Source: JANNYA01 sp031422315 (lineage in GTDB: Bacteria; Pseudomonadota; Gammaproteobacteria; Xanthomonadales; SZUA-5). From it: DNA of 64,000 bases. Below the pieces are notes generated by a model that worked only from the letters and a program-made list of their open reading frames with translations, was not told the DNA's origin and ran no database searches. How positions within the stretch are numbered: position 1 is the stretch's first letter; each line of letters begins with the position of its first letter. The stretch spans positions 27,644 to 91,643 of the forward strand of contig JANOQN010000003.1 in NCBI GenBank assembly GCA_031422315.1, written 5' to 3'. Shown in pieces: positions 40,779 to 49,379 of this stretch. Position numbers and translations under genes: made by a program.

Positions 40779-41867
40779 ATGAGCATTACCGAAGCCGAGA
40801 TACGCGCGCATCTCGCCACATTTATTGACCCGCATTTGGATATCGATATCGTCGCTAGCGGCGCGCTGCGCAGCCTGGCGATTTCCGGGGCAAATGTGGC
40901 GCTGGAGCTGCGACTGGGTTATCCAGCGGCAATTTATGGAACGCTTATGCAAGCGCAACTGCACGCGTTTTTATCGAGCTATCCGGGCGTGCAGCACGCG
41001 CAAGTGGAGGTGCGCTGGGCGGTGCATGCACATAAAGTGCAGGGTGAGCTAAGCCCGCTGCCCAATATCAAAAACATTATCGCGGTGGCTTCCGGCAAAG
41101 GTGGCGTGGGTAAAAGCACTACTGCGGTCAATTTGGCGCTTGCGCTGCATGCTGAGGGGGCTACGGTTGGCATTTTGGATGCGGATATTTACGGGCCAAG
41201 CCAAGTCATGATGCTCGGGATTGCCGGGCGCGCAACCAGCACGGACGATGGCTACTCATTACAGCCCAAAAGCAATTATGGCGTTGAGATGATGTCGATG
41301 GGTTTAATGGCGGGTGAGGACACCCCAATGGTGCTGCGCGGGCCGATGGTCACTAAAGCCATGATGGAAATGCTTAATCAAACCAACTGGAGCAAGCTGG
41401 ACTATCTAATCATTGATTTGCCGCCCGGCACCGGTGATATCCAGCTAACGCTCGCGCAGCGCGTGCCAGTGTCGGGCGCGGTAATTGTGACCACGCCGCA
41501 AAATATCGCCTTGCTAGATGCGCAGCGCGCCTTAAAAATGTTCGAAAAGGTGAACGTACCGGTGCTCGGCGTAGTCGAGAATATGGCCACCCATATTTGC
41601 AGTAATTGCGGGCATGAAGACGCTATTTTCGGCGTGGGCGGCGGCGCGAAAATGTCGGAAAATTATGCGGTGCCGCTGCTCGGCCAGCTACCGCTAGATC
41701 GGCACATCCGCGAACAGGCCGATAGCGGCAGGCCAACCGTGGTAGCGGAGCCTGATTCGGAACTGGCGCAGCGTTATCGTATGATTGCGAGGCGCGCCGC
41801 CGCAAGGCTGAGCCAACAGGCACGCAATAAGAACATCGCATTTCCAAAAATCGTTATTCATGAGTAG
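40779..41867 (+). CDS. apbC: Iron-sulfur cluster carrier protein Mrp/ApbC
   Basis: A 362-residue P-loop ATPase that binds and transfers [4Fe-4S] clusters to apoproteins. An N-terminal DUF59/MIP18-like domain (1-85) precedes the deviant Walker A GKGGVGKST at 106-114. DADIYGPSQ and IIDLPPGTGD follow, and the cluster-binding CxxC is Cys274-Cys277 (HICSNCGHE). Length is normal for the bacterial MIP18-Mrp type. Start ATG at 40779. The GAF-domain gene follows 32 bp downstream and may be co-transcribed. Confidence 0.95.
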   Translation: MSITEAEIRAHLATFIDPHLDIDIVASGALRSLAISGANVALELRLGYPAAIYGTLMQAQLHAFLSSYPGVQHAQVEVRWAVHAHKVQGELSPLPNIKNIIAVASGKGGVGKSTTAVNLALALHAEGATVGILDADIYGPSQVMMLGIAGRATSTDDGYSLQPKSNYGVEMMSMGLMAGEDTPMVLRGPMVTKAMMEMLNQTNWSKLDYLIIDLPPGTGDIQLTLAQRVPVSGAVIVTTPQNIALLDAQRALKMFEKVNVPVLGVVENMATHICSNCGHEDAIFGVGGGAKMSENYAVPLLGQLPLDRHIREQADSGRPTVVAEPDSELAQRYRMIARRAAARLSQQARNKNIAFPKIVIHE

Positions 41868-41899
41868 TTATTCACGAAAAACGGGGAACCTCGTCATCC

Positions 41900-42418
41900 A
41901 TGCATTTTAATGACCCCAGCTTATTTGAAGCGCTGCTTTCAAGGCTGTATCAGGCGCTGAACCGTTGCGATACGCCCCGCGAATGCGCCTGGGCGATCAC
42001 CCGGGAAGTTATGCCGTTTATGCAGCTTGATGATTGCGTGATCTATTTGGCTGATGCCGAGCAAACCACGCTTCGGCAATCGGCAGCGTTCGGCCCGAAA
42101 ATGGCAGCGCAAAACGTGATGGAAACGCATTTGACGCTGAAATTTGGCGAAGGCATCGTCGGTGCATGCGCGGCGAGCCGTGAGTGCGTTATTGTGGCTG
42201 ACACCCGGCTCGATGCGCGTTACGTGACCGATCAGCAGGCAAAGCTCAGTGAGATCGCTGTGCCAGTGGTGCAAGATGGCTTGGTTTACGCGGTGATTGA
42301 TTCCGAACACTCAAGCACACACCACTACACGGCCATGCATCAACGCACCCTGGAGACGCTTGCGTTTATCAGTGCACCATTTTTTGCGCGGTTTAACTTT
42401 GGGAAGATTAAAGGCTGA
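41900..42418 (+). CDS. GAF-domain protein
   Basis: A 172-residue soluble protein made of a single GAF domain (about 15-165). Typical elements are DDCVIYLADAEQTTLRQSAA, FGEGIVGACAASRECVIVAD followed by DARYV, and AVPVVQDGLVYAVIDSEH. No output domain is attached, so it is either a stand-alone sensor or a partner of another signalling protein. The cysteine in GACAASREC could be redox-active, but the methionine-sulfoxide reductase (fRMsr) signature is not clearly present. It follows apbC by 32 bp. Confidence 0.8.
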   Translation: MHFNDPSLFEALLSRLYQALNRCDTPRECAWAITREVMPFMQLDDCVIYLADAEQTTLRQSAAFGPKMAAQNVMETHLTLKFGEGIVGACAASRECVIVADTRLDARYVTDQQAKLSEIAVPVVQDGLVYAVIDSEHSSTHHYTAMHQRTLETLAFISAPFFARFNFGKIKG

Positions 42419-42451
42419 TTTACAATTGCTGTGACTTGTATCGGTGCCTTG

Positions 42452-42485
42452 TCGTTGTCGCCGCTATATCGTTGTCGCCGCTGTA
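42452..42485. repeat. Two tandem 17-bp units
   Basis: TCGTTGTCGCCGCTATA (42452-42468) is followed directly by the same unit with one change (42469-42485). They abut the left arm of the palindromic repeat that starts at 42487. Confidence 0.6.
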
Positions 42486-42486
42486 T

Positions 42487-42628
42487 CGTCATTCCCGCGC
42501 AGGCGGGAATCCAGGCTCACCGAGCTTTTAATGGGCTTGTTGGCGTAAAAATTACGCAGGTTCGGTACTTTTGAACCTCTCGAATATTTGACACCTGCAC
42601 TGGGTCCCCCGCCTGCGCGGGGATGACG
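42487..42628. repeat. Paired REP-like repeat between the GAF and kinase genes
   Basis: The left arm (42487-42507, starting CGTCATTCCC) and the right arm (42608-42628, ending GGGATGACG) are inverted copies with 20 of 21 positions matching, 100 bp apart. A partial further copy of the right arm follows at about 42659. This is a common proteobacterial intergenic repeat type, also seen as a fragment at 10103. The remainder of the 42419-42814 gap shows no gene. Confidence 0.75.
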
Positions 42629-42814
42629 AGGTAGGCTTGAGTTATGAGAAAAATCATGAGCGCGGGGATGATGAGGTGGTGGGTTGAGCTATGAGCAAAA
42701 CCACGAACTACGCGAAAGCGCGAATCACCCACTCAAAACCCACCTAGATTTTCACCGAACCACGCATCAACTTCGATTAGATGCTAAATTCACCTAAATA
42801 CCTTGATGAAGCAC

Positions 42815-45430
42815 ATGGCCGAGCCCACACAAATACCTGGATACGAGCTGCTGAGACAGCTGGGCAAAGGCGGCATGGCCACCGTTTTTCTGGCGCATCA
42901 GGCCTCAGTAGATCGCGAAGTAGCACTCAAATTGATGAGCCGGCACTTGCTGGCCGATCATCGTTTTGCTGACCGATTTTTGCGCGAAGCCCGCATTGCC
43001 GCACGCTTGCATCATCGACATGTGGTCAGCATTTTTGATGTCGGCACCTTCGGCGAGCAGCCGTATATTGCAATGGAATACCTTTCCGGCGGCAGCATTA
43101 TGCCGCAAGAAAACGAGCCCATTGCTGCTACACAGGCACTTAAATCGGTGCGCGAAATCGCCATGGCGCTGGACTACGCGCACGGCAAAGGCTACATCCA
43201 CCGCGATGTAAAACCCGACAATATTTTACTGCGCGACGATGGATCGTCGGTGTTGAGTGATTTTGGCATTGCGCGCGCGGTCGATGGCACCACCATGATG
43301 ACCAAGACCGGTTCGGTGGTCGGCACGCCGTATTTTATGAGCCCCGAACAATTACGCGGCCGTGAAATTGATGGCCGCGCTGATTTGTACAGCTTAGGCG
43401 TTGTGCTGTACCAGCTGCTAACGGGTAACGTGCCTTATAGCGCAAGCGACAGTTTAGCCATCGGCATCATGCATATGACCGCGCCGCTGCCGCAGCTGCC
43501 TGCAGCGTTAAAAGATATTCAGCCGCTGCTAGAGCTGATGATGGCGAAAGAGCTTGAGCACCGGGTAAAAACTGGCGCTGAAATCGCCGCCGCGATTAGC
43601 ATCATCGAGCGCAATCGTGAGCGCGGCGGTGCCCGCGGTGACGATCCGCGCATGGAGAATCTCCGGCGCACCGATCCGATTATGCAAACCAAGCTTAGCG
43701 CGCCGAGCGTTGCAGAGCCGATCAAGCCGACAGCACCTGAGCGTGGCACGCGGATTGAGCCGTCAATGTCACAAGGCATGCTTGGCGGCGGTGCGTATCG
43801 ACAAGAACCCAGCTTTGAAGCTCCTAAAGCTGCAGTAAAACCTGCGTCTGCGGGCAAACCTGAAATAGCGCTCGGCGCAATTGACCCGGCGATGTCAGCC
43901 GCTGTGTGGCAGCGGCCAGCCACAGCGCCCGCTAGATCTTGGTTTTGGCCCGGATTTCTACTCGTTTTAGTCGGCTTGGCAGGTCTAGCATTTTGGCAAA
44001 AAGATTGGCTTCAGGCTAAATACTCAGAATATCGAAGCGCAGACGAGCCAGATGCCATCACAAAGGCGCAAACGTTAGAAAAATCCGGGGTGCTTTTTGG
44101 TCAAGCTGGCGCACTTGCGGGCTATCAGCTGCTGCTGCGAAATAGTCCGAATGACGCCAACGCCAGAGCGGGCATTGAGCGCATTGCTGCGGTTAGCTTG
44201 CAAGCGGTTGAAAGCCTGCCTGCTGATGCATCCGCGAGTGCCAAAGCGGCGCTATTAAACCAAATTGAAGAACTTGCGCTAGCGCTTCCTGATGACGCGC
44301 GTTTTGCCGATGCAAGTGCCCGCTTAAAAGGGGCGCCCGTGCAAGATGCGAGCGCGCTGCAGAGCCTAGCCAGCGCCGCAGAAGCGCAAAAGCGCTATCT
44401 GGGCGCGGACGGCGCACTGGCGCTCTATCTAGCCTTGCAAACTGCCAATCCAAACAGCATTCCTGGCGAACGCGGCGTGGTGGGAATCGAGCGATTGCTG
44501 AGCGCCGAATTTAAACGCTTGCAGCAAAGCAAAGATGCCGCCTCATTAGCAACCTTAGTAGCTAGCTGGCGCAAAGTGCATCCTCAAAGCACGGCGTTGA
44601 CTGCGCTGGAGCGCCAGTGGAATGCTGTACGCGCCGATTCAGATGAGCGCGCGGCGCAAATTATTCTGCTGCTGCAAGAGGGCGAAGCCGCGCTGGGCCG
44701 GGGCGATTTAGTATCGCCCGCTGGCAAAAGCGCGGTGGATCGCTACCGGGCGGTGCTGGCACTTGAGCCAGGCAATATTGCCGCGCAGTCAGGCTTGCAG
44801 GCAGCTGCGGCTAAGCTGCTGGCACAGGCGCGCATTGCCATCGCTGAGCGCAAACTCAGTATGGCGGAGAACTTGCTGCAACAAGCGCAGCAGTTAAATG
44901 GCGACCCAGATGCGCTCAAGGCGCTGAGCGATAAACTCAACGCCGCAATTGAAGCGCAAGCAAACCCACAAGACAGTCCAAATGAGGAAGATACTGGCAA
45001 GCGTGCCAAGCTATTTGCAGACTTTGATAGCGCGCTTGCTGCTAACGACTTGAATGATTCGGTCGGGCGATCTGCATTTGATCGACTTAAGCAACTAGAG
45101 AAATATGGCCGCGATGACCCCGAAGTTAGCCGACGGGTTGATGCGCTAGCCGCTGCACTGAGAACGAGGTTTGACGATGCGGTATCCAGAAGCGATTACG
45201 AGCGCGCCGCCGACACCTTAGCCAGCGTACGCGCACTCAGGTTAGGCAGCGTATCAGGGGAAATGCGCGCGCAGCTGGCTGAATCGGTGGCTTCTGATAT
45301 CCGCATTCGCATTGAAAGCGCTGACTATGACGCCGCCGAGCGCAGGCTCGATTTGCTTAAAACTATAGATTCCAAACACTCAGAGCTTGAGTCATTGCGG
45401 CTCGCGCTTTTGCAAGCGCGCGGCAGCTAG
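42815..45430 (+). CDS. Serine/threonine protein kinase with large extracytoplasmic part
   Basis: An 871-residue Hanks-type kinase. The domain runs from 10 to about 265: glycine loop LGKGGMATVF (16-25), Lys39 in ALKLM, HRDVKPDN at 129-136, DFG at 149-151 and GTPYFMSPEQ at 170-179. All catalytic residues are present. A proline-rich linker (about 280-375) leads to one membrane helix at 377-394 (FWPGFLLVLVGLAGLAFW). The remaining 470 residues are alanine-rich and helical, with TPR-like or coiled repeats, probably periplasmic. Start choice is open: ATG at 42806 or 42815; neither has a clear ribosome binding site. The glycosyltransferase gene follows 18 bp downstream, suggesting that the kinase regulates envelope glycan synthesis (inference). 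Confidence 0.92.
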   Translation: MAEPTQIPGYELLRQLGKGGMATVFLAHQASVDREVALKLMSRHLLADHRFADRFLREARIAARLHHRHVVSIFDVGTFGEQPYIAMEYLSGGSIMPQENEPIAATQALKSVREIAMALDYAHGKGYIHRDVKPDNILLRDDGSSVLSDFGIARAVDGTTMMTKTGSVVGTPYFMSPEQLRGREIDGRADLYSLGVVLYQLLTGNVPYSASDSLAIGIMHMTAPLPQLPAALKDIQPLLELMMAKELEHRVKTGAEIAAAISIIERNRERGGARGDDPRMENLRRTDPIMQTKLSAPSVAEPIKPTAPERGTRIEPSMSQGMLGGGAYRQEPSFEAPKAAVKPASAGKPEIALGAIDPAMSAAVWQRPATAPARSWFWPGFLLVLVGLAGLAFWQKDWLQAKYSEYRSADEPDAITKAQTLEKSGVLFGQAGALAGYQLLLRNSPNDANARAGIERIAAVSLQAVESLPADASASAKAALLNQIEELALALPDDARFADASARLKGAPVQDASALQSLASAAEAQKRYLGADGALALYLALQTANPNSIPGERGVVGIERLLSAEFKRLQQSKDAASLATLVASWRKVHPQSTALTALERQWNAVRADSDERAAQIILLLQEGEAALGRGDLVSPAGKSAVDRYRAVLALEPGNIAAQSGLQAAAAKLLAQARIAIAERKLSMAENLLQQAQQLNGDPDALKALSDKLNAAIEAQANPQDSPNEEDTGKRAKLFADFDSALAANDLNDSVGRSAFDRLKQLEKYGRDDPEVSRRVDALAAALRTRFDDAVSRSDYERAADTLASVRALRLGSVSGEMRAQLAESVASDIRIRIESADYDAAERRLDLLKTIDSKHSELESLRLALLQARGS

Positions 45431-45448
45431 CTTCTCGCTGTTAAAATA

Positions 45449-46807
45449 TTGAACGCGTTAGCAAAATTAGGGCAACGCCTGCCGATTGACGTGCTGCATG
45501 TGGTTTATTGCTACTTGCCAGATGCGCTCGGTGGCACGGAAATTTACGCAAGAAGTTTAGCGGAAGAGCTAGCGAAGCTTGGTGTTGGTTGCGCCATTGC
45601 AGCGCCAGGACAGCGCAATGAAGATTATGAGATTGACGGCATGCCGATTGCGCGAATTACCGCCGCACTCTCCACCGATCAGCTTTATGGGCAAGCTAAT
45701 CCCGAAGCGTTAGCGCGCTGGCAGCAGATTTTGGACAGCCTGCGCCCCAAAATATTGCACGTACATGCCCGCATGCCAATGCTCTCGAGCGAAACGCTCG
45801 CTTACGCGCGCAGCATCGGTTGCAAAATTATCTACACGACGCATACGCCTTCCTCTTTTTGCGCACGCGGCACCATGCTGGAAATGGGCAGTTCAGTCTG
45901 TGATGGCAAGGTTGCAACCGCGCGCTGCAGCCGCTGCTTATTGCAAAGCTTAGGCGCGCCGAAAATATTAGCTAACTTAGCAAGTGCGCTGCCAGACGGC
46001 TTCGCACGCACAGCCTCTGCGTTGGCACCGCAAAAAGTAAAAACGGTGCTGCTGATGCCCCAGCGCATGCAGCGCAGCTTGGGCGAATGTCATGCGTTTT
46101 TCGCCGCCTGCGATCACGTTATTGCGGTGTGCGATTGGATACATCAATCGCTATTGAAAAATGGCGTGCCAGCCGAAAAAATCACTTTAAACCGGCAAGG
46201 TCTGCGATCAGATATCACAGCTTCAGCTTTCACGCGGAGCAATGTCAAATCGGGCGCACTGCGGGTTTTCGCGCTTGGCCGCGCCGACAAACACAAAGGT
46301 TTTGACGTGTTGATAGCAGCCGTGCTCAGCTGCCAGGCCGATGTGCAGTTAGATATTGCGCTGAGCTTTGGTAATGATGACAACGACGGCAAAGCGCTCG
46401 CCGAACAGCTCAAGCAGCAGGCGCACGGCAGCGCGCGCGTGCGCATCCACCACAACTTTCAAGGCGACGCATTGAGCCCTCTATTCGCGCAGGCGCATTT
46501 GCTCGCTGCACCTTCGACGGGTTTAGAGACTGGCCCGCTGACCCTATTGGAAGGCTACTCGCAAGGCTTGCCCGCCATTGGCAGCGATCAAGGCGGCATC
46601 GCCGAGCTGATCACGCATGAGCATAACGGCTGGCTAGTTGAACCTGGAAATGTGCGCGCGTGGCAGCAAAAACTGGACGAGCTTGCGCAAAATCCGGCGC
46701 TATTGATTGCCGCAAAAGCCAATATCGGCGCAGTGCGAACGATGCGGCAGGTGGCAAAGGAGCATTTGGGGATTTATCAGCGGGTTTTGGGGCAAGCTCT
46801 AGGCTAG
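45449..46807 (+). CDS. GT4-family glycosyltransferase
   Basis: A 452-residue GT-B fold glycosyltransferase. The N-terminal acceptor domain starts with VLHVVYCYLPDALGGTEIYA, typical for GT4 proteins with a GGTE loop. The C-terminal donor domain shows FALGRADKHKGFDVLIAA, LAAPSTGLETGPLTLLEGYS and GLPAIGSDQGGIAELI, with the EX7E pair in ETGPLTLLE. A cysteine-rich insert near residues 145-175 (FCARGT, SSVCDGK, ARCSRCLL) could hold a metal, and is known from some relatives of this family. The start is a TTG at 45449, 18 bp after the kinase stop; no better start lies before the conserved region. Sugar and acceptor are unknown. Confidence 0.85.
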   Translation: MNALAKLGQRLPIDVLHVVYCYLPDALGGTEIYARSLAEELAKLGVGCAIAAPGQRNEDYEIDGMPIARITAALSTDQLYGQANPEALARWQQILDSLRPKILHVHARMPMLSSETLAYARSIGCKIIYTTHTPSSFCARGTMLEMGSSVCDGKVATARCSRCLLQSLGAPKILANLASALPDGFARTASALAPQKVKTVLLMPQRMQRSLGECHAFFAACDHVIAVCDWIHQSLLKNGVPAEKITLNRQGLRSDITASAFTRSNVKSGALRVFALGRADKHKGFDVLIAAVLSCQADVQLDIALSFGNDDNDGKALAEQLKQQAHGSARVRIHHNFQGDALSPLFAQAHLLAAPSTGLETGPLTLLEGYSQGLPAIGSDQGGIAELITHEHNGWLVEPGNVRAWQQKLDELAQNPALLIAAKANIGAVRTMRQVAKEHLGIYQRVLGQALG

Positions 46808-46870
46808 GGCCAGCTACAGTAAGACCGAGCTAAGCACTGCCAATCCAAGTAAAACATCATGCTAGCCAAA

Positions 46871-46890
46871 ATTGATCAGTTGTGATCAAT
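46871..46890. terminator. Short palindrome at the convergent gene ends
   Basis: ATTGATCA (46871-46878) and TGATCAAT (46883-46890) form a perfect 8-bp stem with a GTTG loop, overlapping the stop codon of the saccharopine-dehydrogenase-like gene and lying between it and the convergent glycosyltransferase gene. It is AT-rich and lacks a T-run, so a bidirectional terminator role is only possible. Confidence 0.3.
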
Positions 46891-48004
46891 CTATGCTGTC
46901 TTTTAGGGTGCTGGCAAACTCAATCTCAAACGGCGCCAATTCCTGCAAGTACTTGCGCAGCGGCAACGTCGACACGGCTGGCACTGCGCCTTTAAAAAAC
47001 ACCAAGCCATCAAGCAGTGCGCGCGCAATCGCAATGGATGCCGCAGCCGGAACAGCAGTGCCATGGCCGCTTTTGGCAACCAGCGTCCAGGTGCTGCTGA
47101 CTTGCTTGCCATCTTCATCAATACCGCTAACAAGCACATGCATCGCGCCGACATCGGTGCCGTAGCGCATAAATAATTCGCTGCTAGATTTAAATAAATC
47201 CGCAAAGCGCGCCAAGTTAGGCAGTAATCGAAATCGGCGCAGGCCTGCTAAAAACCAGAGCCCTAAATGCAGCACCCCAAGCTCTAAACCCGCGCCAAAA
47301 CGCAACGTTTTGAGCGCTGGATAATGTTCAGGCAGCAGCGCTAAGTCCGGCACATCGCAATCTACCAGCCAGCGCTTGCCCGCAGGGAACGGATAGTGAA
47401 AACGCCGCAAGCCAAGCCAGCCGATCGCGGACGCGGGTTTCCCATCGCGCCAAGCTGGAATATTCTCGCCCACGTAGCCCAAGATCGCACGCATGGTGGC
47501 TAGGCCGCGTTCGGTTTTATTGCCAGGGCTGATGCCAATATCAATATGCTGCACGCTTTGCCAGCCGTTGGTTAGCGCACTAACTACTGCTGAGCTGAGC
47601 GCGGGAACGCTGCTGGCGCCGGAAATAACCGCTACGTTTTTTGCAATCGCATCTGCATGCAGTTCACCAATACCCTGCACAAACTCGCGGCCATCAGCCA
47701 AATCAATATAGTGCATACCCAGCGCGATGGCGGCTTTTGCAACGCGGTAATCTTGCGCCTGAAACGGGCCGGCGCAATGAATCAGAATTTGCGCATTGGC
47801 GCCGGCCAAGCGCTCATTGAAATCAAAGGATTGCCAGTCAATTTTGTACGCGCTTGCTTGATCACCTAATTGTTTCGCGAACAAGCCGGCAGCGGCTAAA
47901 TCGCGCCCGGCAACCAGCACATGTACGCCATCAATCTTCAACAAGCCTGCACACACGCGCTTACCAAACAGGCCGTAGCCGCCTAGCACTAGAATGGTTT
48001 TCAT
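46886..48004 (-). CDS. Saccharopine dehydrogenase-like NAD(P)-binding protein
   Basis: A 372-residue protein of the saccharopine-dehydrogenase-like family. The Rossmann motif GGYGLFGKRV is at the N-terminus (MKTILVLGGYGLFGKRVCAG), followed by LIHCAGPFQAQDYRVAKAAI, HYIDLADGREFVQGI and VISGASSVPALSSAVV. These are family-typical but the members with known function are few. The ATG at 48004 fits the conserved start; six more codons are open upstream. The DUF4166 protein gene lies 22 bp upstream, and the two are often found together or fused, so they probably act jointly. The substrate is unknown. Confidence 0.85.
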   Translation of the reverse strand: MKTILVLGGYGLFGKRVCAGLLKIDGVHVLVAGRDLAAAGLFAKQLGDQASAYKIDWQSFDFNERLAGANAQILIHCAGPFQAQDYRVAKAAIALGMHYIDLADGREFVQGIGELHADAIAKNVAVISGASSVPALSSAVVSALTNGWQSVQHIDIGISPGNKTERGLATMRAILGYVGENIPAWRDGKPASAIGWLGLRRFHYPFPAGKRWLVDCDVPDLALLPEHYPALKTLRFGAGLELGVLHLGLWFLAGLRRFRLLPNLARFADLFKSSSELFMRYGTDVGAMHVLVSGIDEDGKQVSSTWTLVAKSGHGTAVPAAASIAIARALLDGLVFFKGAVPAVSTLPLRKYLQELAPFEIEFASTLKDSID

Positions 48005-48026
48005 ACTTGCCGCGCGGCGCAAGCCA

Positions 48027-48551
48027 TCAAGCTAAATGCCCGCGATACGCCACTAGCAGGCCAACCATCGGCATACGCGCTGACACTTCAAATTGATACA
48101 CGCCAGCTATCGCAAAGCTGCGTGCAAACACGCCGCGAAACAGCGCTGATGGCATCGGCAAGCTCAAAACGCTTGCGCGTTTGACCTGCCAAGTGAAGCC
48201 ATCCGAATCTGGCATTAGCTGAAAATCAAAACACACTAGCCCAAGCTTTTCGCGCAGCAAATCAGCATGCTGACTGAGCTTTGAATTCATGACGCTGTTC
48301 GCAAAGCGGCGCTGCCAAATTTCCTGGGTACCTTGCACATCAATCTTGACAATTACCGGCGCACTAGGCTGCGCTTTTGGTAGGCGGCTAACCAGCGCAC
48401 AAAGCGTATTGAGCAAGCCACTGCCACGTTTTACAATCGCCGTGCCTTGTAATTGCAAGCTTAATCCGCCGTGTACGCGCTGCACTTCTATAGGAAGCGC
48501 ATTAAAAGCTGCCGAGCCTAGAACGCGCTCAATCAGGCCGGGGTTGCTCAT
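48027..48551 (-). CDS. DUF4166 protein
   Basis: A 174-residue protein matching DUF4166: LPIEVQRVHGGLSLQLQGTAI near the N-terminus, GSGLLNTLCALVSRLPKA, VIVKIDVQGTQEIWQRRFAN, and a C-terminal FEVSARMPMVGLLVAYRGHL. In many genomes this domain is the C-terminal part of a saccharopine-dehydrogenase-like protein; here it is a separate gene upstream of that partner. fabI lies only 5 bp upstream, so fabI-DUF4166-dehydrogenase probably form one transcript. Its function is unknown. Confidence 0.85.
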   Translation of the reverse strand: MSNPGLIERVLGSAAFNALPIEVQRVHGGLSLQLQGTAIVKRGSGLLNTLCALVSRLPKAQPSAPVIVKIDVQGTQEIWQRRFANSVMNSKLSQHADLLREKLGLVCFDFQLMPDSDGFTWQVKRASVLSLPMPSALFRGVFARSFAIAGVYQFEVSARMPMVGLLVAYRGHLA

Positions 48552-48556
48552 GAAAG

Positions 48557-49336
48557 CTAGAAGTTCATCGCAACCGTGCTGTAGCCGGCGTCGACGTAGG
48601 TAATTTCACCCGTCACACCGCTGGCTAAATCCGAGCATAAAAACGCTGCAACATTGCCAACCTCGTCGATCGTGACGCTTCTACGCATCGGTGCGGCCTG
48701 CTCGACGTGATCAAGCATTTTGCGAAAGCTCGATATCCCGGCGGCGGCGAGCGTTTTAATCGGGCCGGCGGAAATGGCATTGACGCGAATGCCATCTGGG
48801 CCTAAATCCTGCGCCAAATAGCGTACACAGGATTCCAAGCTGGCTTTGGCTAAGCCCATGACGTTGTAATACGGCAGCGCGCGTTCGGCGCCTAAATAAC
48901 TGAGCGTCAGCACGCTGGCTTTGCGGCCGGTAAACATCGGCAGCGCGGCTTTGGTGAGTGCGGCTAAGCTGTAAGCGCTGATATCGTGCGCAATTTGAAA
49001 ACCTTCGCGCGTCACCGCATCGACAAAGCGGCCTTGCAGCTGCTCACGCGGGGCAAAGCCGACCGAGTGCACCAAAATATCGAAGCCGTCCCAGTGTTCT
49101 TTTAAGCCGCTGATCAGCGAATCGATTTGATCATCAAACGCCACATCACAGGGCAGCACGATTTTCGAGCCGGTTTCCCGCGCGACTTCATCAACGCGCT
49201 CTTTCAAGCGCTCGGTTTGATAGCTAAACGCCAGCTCCGCGCCTTCTCGGTGCATTGCTAACGCTATGCCGTGTGCGATCGAGCGCGAACTTGCTACGCC
49301 TACAATGAGTGCGCGTTTACCGGTTAAAAAGCCCAT
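48557..49336 (-). CDS. fabI: Enoyl-[acyl-carrier-protein] reductase FabI
   Basis: NADH-dependent enoyl-ACP reductase, last step of each fatty acid elongation round. The 259-residue protein begins MGFLTGKRALIVGVASSRSI, with the FabI-type GVASSRSIA nucleotide loop, and has SVGFAPREQLQG, the catalytic Tyr and Lys in YYNVMGLAKASLE and the ISAGPIKTLAAAGI loop that contacts the cofactor and the inhibitor triclosan. Length and motifs agree with the classical enzyme. DUF4166 follows after 5 bp. Another fatty-acid gene pair, acpP-fabF, is at the window start. The target of triclosan and isoniazid-type inhibitors belongs to this family. Confidence 0.97.
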   Translation of the reverse strand: MGFLTGKRALIVGVASSRSIAHGIALAMHREGAELAFSYQTERLKERVDEVARETGSKIVLPCDVAFDDQIDSLISGLKEHWDGFDILVHSVGFAPREQLQGRFVDAVTREGFQIAHDISAYSLAALTKAALPMFTGRKASVLTLSYLGAERALPYYNVMGLAKASLESCVRYLAQDLGPDGIRVNAISAGPIKTLAAAGISSFRKMLDHVEQAAPMRRSVTIDEVGNVAAFLCSDLASGVTGEITYVDAGYSTVAMNF

Positions 49337-49379
49337 GTGAGTTTCCTTATAATTATTAAATTCTGTTACTTGAATACAA

